In this document: positions 1 to 4,805 of the stretch, piece after piece
Layout of the letters: every line of letters begins with the position of its first letter
Position numbering within the stretch: position 1 is the stretch's first letter
From: JBEKZQ01 sp049509675
GTDB lineage: Bacteria > Planctomycetota > Planctomycetia > Pirellulales > Thermoguttaceae
Length of the DNA stretch: 5,521 nucleotides
Assembly: GCA_049509675.1 (NCBI GenBank)
Contig: JBEKZQ010000458.1
Coordinates: forward strand, 1 to 5,521
Direction: 5' to 3'
Notes under the pieces: generated by a model
What the model was told of the DNA's origin: nothing
The model's database searches: none
Seen by the model: the letters and a program-made list of their open reading frames with translations, nothing else
Program-made: the position numbers and the translations under genes

Positions 1-609
1 CCGGGCGATAATGGTTTCCTCGGTCGCCCCGCCGATAAGCTGCTCGAGATTGGTGCGGACCGTGACCCGGGTGCGGACCTTGAGCTCCACGCCATTCTTG
101 GCGATGCCGCTGAGCGTGGCCCGGCCGGAGCGCTTGGGGTCGGGGCAATCGATCACCTTGGGATAGACGCTGGTGCGGACGGCGTCGAGCACGTCGCGGC
201 CGGCCAGGTCGATGGCCGCGGCACGGTCGAAATCCAGGTCGATGTCGGCCCGGTGTGCGGCAATGATCGACTGGATCACTTTCAGCACGTCGCCGCCGGC
301 CAGGTAATGCGCCTCCAGCCGCCGCGTGCTCACGCCGGTGTCCGACTCTCCGCCCAAGCCGGCCTGCATGGCCATGATCTTGCCGCGCACGATGAGGCGC
401 GAGTTGACGCGGCGGAAACTCATGCCCACCAGGCTCCAGATGCTCACGTTGGCATTGGACATGTAGGCCTGGAACCAGAGTTTGCCGTAGACCAACACGA
501 GGATTGCCAGCACCACGGCCAGGATGGCGAAGACGCCGACGCCGAGGATGGCCCAGGGGGTGATCTCTCCCCCTTTCTGTGCTAGCAGGACGGGTAGCTC
601 ACTATGCAT
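1..609 (-). CDS. floA: Flotillin-like protein FloA (N-terminal part, cut by window edge)
   Basis: This gene encodes a flotillin-like scaffold protein of the FloA (YqfA/UPF0365) family, which in other bacteria organises membrane microdomains. Reading leftward from the ATG at 609, the frame stays open for 203 codons to the window edge, so the C-terminus is missing. Residues 1-18 are a short polar lead. Residues 19-41 form one strongly hydrophobic membrane segment rich in Val, Leu, Ile and Ala. Family-typical stretches follow: SLVGMSFRRV (59-68), LEAHYLAGGDV (98-108), AAIDLAGRDVL (131-141), VYPKVI (148-153) and IGGATEETIIAR (192-203). I recall Bacillus FloA having matching blocks in the same order. 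Compared with that protein, this one has about ten extra residues near 155-167 (rich in Pro, Lys, Arg and Ser) and a longer N-terminus. The start is supported by AGGGGAGA six bases upstream. The gene is divergent from the ribosomal protein cluster. The family call is confident; the role in this organism is inferred. Confidence 0.93.
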   Translation of the reverse strand, partial: MHSELPVLLAQKGGEITPWAILGVGVFAILAVVLAILVLVYGKLWFQAYMSNANVSIWSLVGMSFRRVNSRLIVRGKIMAMQAGLGGESDTGVSTRRLEAHYLAGGDVLKVIQSIIAAHRADIDLDFDRAAAIDLAGRDVLDAVRTSVYPKVIDCPDPKRSGRATLSGIAKNGVELKVRTRVTVRTNLEQLIGGATEETIIAR

Positions 610-615
610 GGCCGC

Positions 616-623
616 TCTCCCCT
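616..623 (-). promoter_or_regulatory. Shine-Dalgarno site of floA
   Basis: On the minus strand AGGGGAGA lies six bases before the ATG at 609. It fixes the start of the truncated floA frame. I found no convincing -35/-10 pair for floA between here and the palindromic repeat at 689. Confidence 0.7.
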
Positions 624-688
624 ACGAGTAAGCTTGTCGAGAATACCCATAGCATAGCGGATTACGCAGCAAGTGTACACGGGCCGGG

Positions 689-826
689 AGAACTGCAAAG
701 TTGCGAAGCGAGACACTAGCCAGAAGCGCTAGCGAGGGAGAATCGCCGCAAAATCCCTCGCTAGCGCGTCGGGCTAGTGTGCGGGAATGGACCTGTCCCG
801 AAGGGCTTCTCGCACTTTGCAGTTCT
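689..826. repeat. Nested palindromic (REP-like) intergenic element
   Basis: The core is an inverted repeat. The left arm is 713-739 and the right arm 754-780, matching at 25 of 27 positions around a 14-base loop (740-753). Each arm contains ACACTAGCC or its complement, then GCTAGCGAGGGA or its complement. Outside the core a second perfect inverted repeat pairs AGAACTGCAAAGT (689-701) with its complement at 814-826. The right flank has an extra small hairpin, CGGGA (782-786) with TCCCG (796-800), not matched on the left, so the element is asymmetric. It lies between two divergent genes and so is not a terminator for either. No coding frame in it is credible. Its look matches dispersed GC-rich palindromes that I remember from planctomycete intergenic regions, but I could not check copy number. 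No target-site duplication is visible. Confidence 0.85.
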
Positions 827-849
827 GCCCGATTTCGCGGCAATCCCCC

Positions 850-879
850 TTTTCAACCGATCGCCGTGCGGTTTATAAT
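850..879 (+). promoter_or_regulatory. Probable sigma-70-type promoter for the rpmI-rplT-pheST cluster
   Basis: TATAAT at 874-879 is a perfect -10 hexamer in otherwise GC-rich DNA. TTTTCA at 850-855 matches four of six -35 bases with an 18-base spacer, so the -35 is weak. Transcription would start near 886, giving a leader of about 45 bases before the rpmI ATG. That is too short for the long L20-binding leader known from Bacillus or the infC-containing leader of E. coli. The site lies just downstream of the palindromic repeat and points into the cluster. The -10 call is good; the -35 is uncertain. Confidence 0.6.
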
Positions 880-931
880 GACGGGTCTTGCCATGCGAAG
901 CCGAGCGATCAGTTCATAGCGGGATGCCACC

Positions 932-1135
932 ATGCCAAAAATGAAGACCCACAAGGGGACCAAGAAACGTTTCCGCCTCACGGCCACGGGGAAGGCGAAG
1001 CATCGGCACGCCGGCACCAGCCATCTGGCGACGCGCAAGACGCACAAGCAAAAGCGGAACCTGCGCGGCACGGTCGTGGTCAGCGACGTGGAGAGCAAGA
1101 AAATCCGCCGCGCGCTGGGCAAGCACAGCTATTGA
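932..1135 (+). CDS. rpmI: 50S ribosomal protein L35 (bL35)
   Basis: This is a small, very basic 67-residue protein of the large ribosomal subunit. The start MPKMKTHKGTKKRF and the middle GKAKHRHAGTSHLATRKTHKQ are the standard L35 signature: Lys/Arg-rich, with the conserved HKGTKKRF and AxxSH-type blocks. The length fits the family (about 64-67 residues). The ribosome binding site is weak: GGGA at 921-924, seven bases before the ATG. A second ATG at 924 is out of frame and stops after six codons, so 932 is the right start. The gene is first in the plus-strand cluster, followed by rplT after 92 bases, the usual rpmI-rplT pairing. infC is not directly upstream as it often is elsewhere; the divergent floA takes that place. 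Confidence 0.96.
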   Translation: MPKMKTHKGTKKRFRLTATGKAKHRHAGTSHLATRKTHKQKRNLRGTVVVSDVESKKIRRALGKHSY

Positions 1136-1136
1136 G

Positions 1137-1195
1137 CCGTTCCCCCCGGCCACCTCTGCGGAACGGGCGCCGGCAACGCTTCCCCCCACGGGAAG
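1137..1195 (+). promoter_or_regulatory. Two small hairpins in the rpmI-rplT spacer
   Basis: In the 92-base spacer, CCGTTCC (1137-1143) can pair with GGAACGG (1160-1166) over a 16-base loop. CTTCCC (1179-1184) can pair with GGGAAG (1190-1195) over a 5-base loop. The second stem is followed by a short pyrimidine-containing stretch but no real T-run, so it is not a standard intrinsic terminator. Because rplT expression is autoregulated at RNA level in several bacteria, these stems may be control or processing elements. That is inference; in DNA this GC-rich short stems also occur by chance. Confidence 0.35.
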
Positions 1196-1227
1196 GGCCT
1201 TGTTTCCGCCAATCTTGAAGGACCGAC

Positions 1228-1581
1228 ATGAGAACTACCAAAGGTGCAGCTCGAAACAAGGCGAAAAAACGCCTATTCCGTAAGACCAAAGGCTTCGTCG
1301 GCGGCCGCAGACACCTGTTGCGGAGCGCCAAGGAAACATTGATCCGGGCGGGCGTGTATGCCTTCCGCGACCGGCGGAACCGGAAGCGGGTTTTTCGCAG
1401 CCTGTGGATCATCCGCATCAATGCGGCTGTCCGCGAGCGCGGCCTGCGCTACAGCGAGTTCATTGCCGGGCTGCACAAGGCGCAGATCGCTTTGGACCGC
1501 AAGATCCTGGCCGAGTTGGCGGTCAGCGACCCGGCGGCCTTCGATCAGGTGGTCGCGCTGGTCAAGGAAGCGATCAAATAG
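1228..1581 (+). CDS. rplT: 50S ribosomal protein L20 (bL20)
   Basis: This is a 117-residue protein needed for early assembly of the 50S subunit through binding of 23S rRNA. In several bacteria it also represses its own mRNA. The basic, extended N-terminal half contains KTKGFVGGRRHLLRSAKE (19-36) and AFRDRRNRKRVFRSLWI (45-61), the most conserved L20 block. The globular C-terminal half contains INAAVRERGLRYSEFIAGL and DRKILAELAVSDPAAF, also standard. The length matches the family (117-119). The start is set by GAAGGA at 1217-1222, five bases before the ATG. The TAG stop (1579-1581) is also the first three bases of the heptanucleotide repeat that fills the spacer to pheS. The protein still ends at the normal family position, so the repeat has not shortened or lengthened it noticeably. 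Confidence 0.97.
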   Translation: MRTTKGAARNKAKKRLFRKTKGFVGGRRHLLRSAKETLIRAGVYAFRDRRNRKRVFRSLWIIRINAAVRERGLRYSEFIAGLHKAQIALDRKILAELAVSDPAAFDQVVALVKEAIK

Positions 1582-1662
1582 GAGTTAGGAGTTAGGAGTT
1601 AGAATGGCGTACAACGGCCATCCTTCTAACTTCTAACTCCTAACTCCTAACTTCTAACTCCT
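1579..1662. repeat. Heptanucleotide tandem and inverted repeat between rplT and pheS
   Basis: The left arm is three tandem TAGGAGT units (1579-1599) followed by TAGAA. The right arm, starting at 1624, is TTCTAAC, TTCTAAC, TCCTAAC, TCCTAAC, TTCTAAC and a partial TCCT ending at 1662. Positions 1579-1604 pair with 1624-1649 over 26 bases with a single G-T (RNA G-U) exception at 1596/1632. A shifted register is also possible because the units are periodic. Inside the 19-base loop, TGGC (1605-1608) can pair with GCCA (1617-1620). The repeat is AT-richer than its surroundings. It covers the rplT stop codon and ends four bases before the pheS ATG. There is no T-run after the stem, so an intrinsic terminator is unlikely. 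The unit resembles the short heptad repeats known from cyanobacterial genomes in kind, not necessarily in origin. Confidence 0.92.
1604..1636 (+). CDS. Candidate 10-residue leader peptide upstream of pheS (speculative)
   Basis: An ATG at 1604 opens ten codons, MAYNGHPSNF, ending at TAA 1634-1636. AGGAG at 1594-1598 lies five bases before the ATG, a better ribosome binding arrangement than that of pheS itself. The frame spans the loop and the first part of the right arm of the heptad hairpin, so translating it would melt that hairpin. The last sense codon is Phe, and the downstream genes make Phe-tRNA synthetase; E. coli pheST is controlled by a Phe-rich leader peptide. However, there is only one Phe codon, and the AGGAG and stop codon both come from the repeat, so chance is a strong alternative. 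Confidence 0.2.
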   Translation: MAYNGHPSNF

Positions 1663-1666
1663 GCTC

Positions 1667-2698
1667 ATGGCACTGGCCGAATTCCTGGCGGAACTTGATG
1701 CGTTGGCCGCCGCGGCGACTGCCGCCTTTGGCTCGGCCGCCGATGCGGCGGCGGTGGAGGCCGCGCGGATCGAACTGCTGGGCGCCAAGAGCGGCCGGCT
1801 CAAAACCGTTCAGAAGGGCCTCGCCGCCGTCGATAAGGCCGACAAGCCGGCGGCCGGCAAGCATTTCAACGCCGTCAAGCAGCAGATCGAGACCGCCTGG
1901 GAGCAAGCCCGGCAGCGCCTCTCCCGGCGGCCGGACCAGGCCGAGCAGGCCGAGCGGTTCGATCCCAGCGTGCCTGGCAGCCGGCCCATCCTGGGCCATC
2001 TGCACCCGATCACGCAGACGATCGAGGAGTTGCAGGACATCATGGGCCGGCTGGGGTTCACCGTGGCCGATGGCCCGGAGGTGGAGGACCAATGGCATAA
2101 TTTCGATGCCCTGAACATCCCGCCCGAGCACCCCGCCCGCGATCCGCTGGAGAATTTCTACCTGGCCGCGGCCGGCGTGGCGGCCGGCGGGGACAACGAT
2201 CGCGCGATGCTGCTGCGGAGCCAAACCAGCACGGTGCAGATCCGCGTGATGGAGAAGATCCGGCCGCCGGTGCGGATCATTGCCGTGGGCCGGGTCTATC
2301 GCCCCGATACGGCCGACGCCACGCACTATCCGATGTTTCATCAGATCGAGGGCCTGCTGGTCGATCGGGGTGTCACCATGGCCGATCTGAAAAGCACGTT
2401 GCGGCTGTTCGCCCGCAGTTACTTCGAGGACGACGTTCACATCCGCTTCCGGCCCTCGTTCTTCCCGTTCACCGAGCCGAGCGTCGAGGTCGACATGAGT
2501 TGGCAGGGGCGGTGGATCGAGATGGGCGGGGCGGGCATGGTCGATCCCAACGTGCTGCGGGCGGTGGGCTACGACCTGGAGGAGGTGACCGGGTTCGCCT
2601 TCGGGTTGGGCATCGAGCGGGTGTGTGCGCGGCGGCACGGCGTGTTGGACATTCGCGAATTCTACAAAAACGACGTACGATTCCTGCAGCAGTTTTAG
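1667..2698 (+). CDS. pheS: Phenylalanine--tRNA ligase alpha subunit
   Basis: This is the catalytic subunit of the cytoplasmic alpha2-beta2 phenylalanyl-tRNA synthetase, which activates Phe with ATP and charges tRNA-Phe. It has 343 residues, slightly longer than E. coli PheS. Residues 1-90 are the Ala/Glu/Lys-rich N-terminal helical arm that contacts tRNA. The class II catalytic core follows: motif 1 around HLHPITQTIEEL (111-122), the LLRSQTS substrate loop (182-188), motif 2 from RIIAVGRVYR (203-212) through HYPMFHQIEGL (220-230), FRPSFFPFTEPSVEVD (261-276), and motif 3 GFAFGLGIERV (309-319). Residues about 164-178 form an Ala/Gly-rich insertion of about 11 residues before LLRSQTS. The start at 1667 fits the family N-terminus, but no Shine-Dalgarno sequence precedes it: the upstream bases are pyrimidine-rich heptad repeat. 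pheT starts eight bases after the stop, so the two are surely cotranscribed. Confidence 0.97.
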   Translation: MALAEFLAELDALAAAATAAFGSAADAAAVEAARIELLGAKSGRLKTVQKGLAAVDKADKPAAGKHFNAVKQQIETAWEQARQRLSRRPDQAEQAERFDPSVPGSRPILGHLHPITQTIEELQDIMGRLGFTVADGPEVEDQWHNFDALNIPPEHPARDPLENFYLAAAGVAAGGDNDRAMLLRSQTSTVQIRVMEKIRPPVRIIAVGRVYRPDTADATHYPMFHQIEGLLVDRGVTMADLKSTLRLFARSYFEDDVHIRFRPSFFPFTEPSVEVDMSWQGRWIEMGGAGMVDPNVLRAVGYDLEEVTGFAFGLGIERVCARRHGVLDIREFYKNDVRFLQQF

Positions 2699-2706
2699 AG
2701 CCAAAC

Positions 2707-4728
2707 ATGATCGTTTCCTGGAACTGGCTGAAACAATACGTGCTGCTGGACATGCCGTTGGAAGAGCTCCAGCGGCGGCTGATGATGGCCGGGCTGAACC
2801 ACGAGGAAACGACCGAGGCGGGCGGCGACCTGGCGATCGACCTGGAGGTGACCAGCAACCGGCCCGATTGTCTGGGGCACCTGGGCGTGGCCCGGGAAAT
2901 CGCCGTGTTGTGGCAGCGCCCGCTGCAAGTTCCCGCCGCCCAGCCGCGGCAGGGACCGACGCCCGTCGAGGACCTGGTGCGCGTGCGCATCGACTGTCCC
3001 GAGTTGTGCTTGCGGTATACGGCCCGGGTCGTGCGCGGCCTGAAGGTCGGTCCCAGTCCCAAGTGGCTGGCGCGGCGGCTGGAAACGGTGGGGATCGCCG
3101 CGATCAACAACGTCGTCGACATTTCCAACTATGTGCTCATGGAGTGCGGCCAGCCGCTGCACACCTTCGACTACGCGAAGCTCGACGGGCCGGAAATCAT
3201 CGTCCGCCGGCCGCAGCCCGGCGAGGCGATCGAGGCCATCGACCATAAGACCTACGCCCTGGAACCGGACATGTGCGTCATTGCCGATGCCCGCGAGCCC
3301 GTGGCCATCGGCGGCGTGATGGGCGGGGCCGGCACCGAGGTGCAGGAGTCCACGCGCGACGTGCTCGTCGAGGCGGCCGAGTTCGATCCGATCTCCATCC
3401 GCAGCACGGCCCGGCGGCTCAATCTGCACAGCGACTCCTCGTACCGCTTCGAGCGCCGGGTCGATCCCGAGGGCATCGATTGGGCCAGCCGCCGCTGCTG
3501 CGAGTTGATGCTGGAATTGGCCGGCGGCGAGTTGGCGGCGGGCGTGATCGACGTTGGCCCGGCGCCTCCGCCGCGTCAGCCGATCACTTTGCGCCTGTCG
3601 CAATTGCCGCGGATCCTGGGTATCGAGATCGACCTGCCGCGCGTGCGCGAGATCCTCGCTGCGCTGGGCAATGTGGAAGTACACGGGGCCGAGGCGAACG
3701 GCCGTCTTACCGTCGTCCCGCCCAGTTGGCGCCGCGATCTGTCCCGCGAAATCGACTTGATCGAAGAGGTGGCCCGAATCCACGGCTACGAGCAGATTCC
3801 CGAGGACGTGAGCGTGCCCATGGCGCCGTCGGTCCGCCGCCGTGAAGACCGGGTGGCGGCAAAGATCCGGCACGTCCTCACCGCCAGCGGCTTCGACGAA
3901 GCCATGACGCTCAGCGTGGTGGACGAAGCGTCGGCCCGGGTGATGAGTCCCTGGACCGCGGCCGAGCCGCTGCGCGGCCAGATGCCGGTCATCCGCGGCG
4001 CCGACCGCCTGCGGACCAGCCTGGTCCCGAGCCTGTTGGGTGCGCGGCGGATCAACGAAGCCCTTTCCAACCCGCGAATCGAACTGTTCGAGATCGCCAA
4101 AATCTATCTACCCAACGACGCGGGACTGCCCGACGAGCAATTGATGCTGGGCATCAGCAGCGGCCGCGACTACCCGGCCGTCAAGGGCGTGATCGAGGCC
4201 ATCGTGGCCGCGCTGGATCCGGCGGCCCAGCTTGAATCGGCCGACGCGGACGTGCCCTTGTTGGACCCGGCCGCCGCCTGTTGCCTGCAGCTTGCGGGCC
4301 AACGGCTGGGTTACGTGGGCCGCCTGCGGCCCGAGGGGCTCAAACAGTTGGACGTGCGCGGAGCGACGACCGTTGCCGAACTGAGGCTTGCGCCGTTGAT
4401 TGCCATCGCCAAGTTGATTCCGCAGTACGTGCCGCTGCCGCCCTATCCGGCGGTGACGCGCGATCTGAACCTGGTGGTACACGAAGCGGTCCGCTGGTCC
4501 GACGTGGCCGTCACGGTGCGGGACCACGGCGGCCCGCACTTCGAGGGGTTGGACTATCGCGACACCTACCGCGACCCGGAGCGACTGGGAACGGGCAAGA
4601 AGAGCTTGCTGCTGACCATGGTTCTGCGCTCCAAAGAAGGCACGCTCACCAGTCAAGAGGCCGACGCGGTCTGCGATTCTGTCGTGGAGGCCTGTCGCCG
4701 CGCGCACGGGGCGGAACTGCGGGCGTGA
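2707..4728 (+). CDS. pheT: Phenylalanine--tRNA ligase beta subunit, lacking the OB-fold tRNA-binding domain
   Basis: This 673-residue subunit of Phe-tRNA synthetase binds tRNA-Phe and hydrolyses mischarged Tyr-tRNA-Phe. The start MIVSWNWLKQYV is the family N-terminus; the frame is open further upstream to 2500 but that part overlaps pheS. Layout: N-terminal B1 half (1-38), then at once DLAIDLEVTSNRPDCLG (41-57). In E. coli-type PheT about 115-120 residues of EMAP-II-like OB-fold (domain B2) lie between these points, so that domain is missing. Next come the B3/B4 editing domain (about 100-280; GQPLHTFD 148-155, VEAAEFDPISIR 221-232, LHSDSSYRFERRVDP 240-254), B5 (about 292-362; VVPPSWRRDLSREIDLIEEV), the catalytic-like core (about 375-565), and a complete C-terminal FDX-ACB anticodon-binding domain (about 578-672; PPYPAVTRDLNLVV). 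In the editing loop E. coli has Thr-Asp-Ala; here it is Ser-Asp-Ser. It has no strong ribosome binding site and is probably translationally coupled to pheS. Confidence 0.96.
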   Translation: MIVSWNWLKQYVLLDMPLEELQRRLMMAGLNHEETTEAGGDLAIDLEVTSNRPDCLGHLGVAREIAVLWQRPLQVPAAQPRQGPTPVEDLVRVRIDCPELCLRYTARVVRGLKVGPSPKWLARRLETVGIAAINNVVDISNYVLMECGQPLHTFDYAKLDGPEIIVRRPQPGEAIEAIDHKTYALEPDMCVIADAREPVAIGGVMGGAGTEVQESTRDVLVEAAEFDPISIRSTARRLNLHSDSSYRFERRVDPEGIDWASRRCCELMLELAGGELAAGVIDVGPAPPPRQPITLRLSQLPRILGIEIDLPRVREILAALGNVEVHGAEANGRLTVVPPSWRRDLSREIDLIEEVARIHGYEQIPEDVSVPMAPSVRRREDRVAAKIRHVLTASGFDEAMTLSVVDEASARVMSPWTAAEPLRGQMPVIRGADRLRTSLVPSLLGARRINEALSNPRIELFEIAKIYLPNDAGLPDEQLMLGISSGRDYPAVKGVIEAIVAALDPAAQLESADADVPLLDPAAACCLQLAGQRLGYVGRLRPEGLKQLDVRGATTVAELRLAPLIAIAKLIPQYVPLPPYPAVTRDLNLVVHEAVRWSDVAVTVRDHGGPHFEGLDYRDTYRDPERLGTGKKSLLLTMVLRSKEGTLTSQEADAVCDSVVEACRRAHGAELRA

Positions 4729-4790
4729 GCTTGCACAAACCGTCGATAGACCTCACACTGGAAGTACAGACACAAGCGGAGCCGCGAAGC

Positions 4791-4796
4791 GGAGGT
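4791..4796 (+). promoter_or_regulatory. Shine-Dalgarno site of the methyltransferase gene
   Basis: GGAGGT lies nine bases before the ATG at 4806, a near-perfect site and the strongest in the window. It decides the start in favour of 4806 over a possible GTG at 4725, which overlaps the pheT stop codon. The first Gs also belong to a small stem, CCGC (4782-4785) with GCGG (4789-4792), that could partly mask it. Confidence 0.75.
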
Positions 4797-4805
4797 ACCC
4801 TGGAA

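Noticed and set aside
610..688. floA promoter
   Set aside because: Several AT-rich hexamers occur on the minus strand, but none pairs with a -35-like site at 16-18 bases, so I do not call one.
701..919. Small frames inside the palindromic repeat, translating to SLARRAS-like peptides on both strands
   Set aside because: The peptide similarity arises from the repeat DNA itself, and the frames lack ribosome binding sites and family features.
924..944. Six-codon upstream frame (MPPCQK) overlapping the rpmI start
   Set aside because: Its ATG sits inside the weak ribosome binding region of rpmI with no site of its own; chance is enough to explain it.
1579..1662. Heptad hairpin as an intrinsic terminator, CRISPR array or telomere-like sequence
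   Set aside because: No T-run follows the stem, the 7-base units lack spacers, and the copies are few and internal to a gene cluster.
1582..1666. T-box riboswitch controlling pheST
   Set aside because: The spacer is only 85 bases, lacks the conserved T-box sequence and specifier stem, and is filled by the heptad repeat.
1640..2704. A 354-codon open frame on the minus strand opposite pheS
   Set aside because: It is a shadow of pheS in high-GC DNA. The plus strand is a full PheS with all class II motifs, and the antisense protein shows no family features.
2500..2706. In-frame upstream extension of pheT
   Set aside because: The open frame reaches 2500, but the extension lies inside pheS and its Arg/Gly-rich translation is unlike PheT. 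The family N-terminus MxxSxxWLKxYV begins at 2707.
2695..3873. A 392-codon open frame on the minus strand opposite pheT
   Set aside because: It is a codon-bias shadow: His-, Arg- and Ala-rich composition with no recognisable domain, fully covered by the real pheT.
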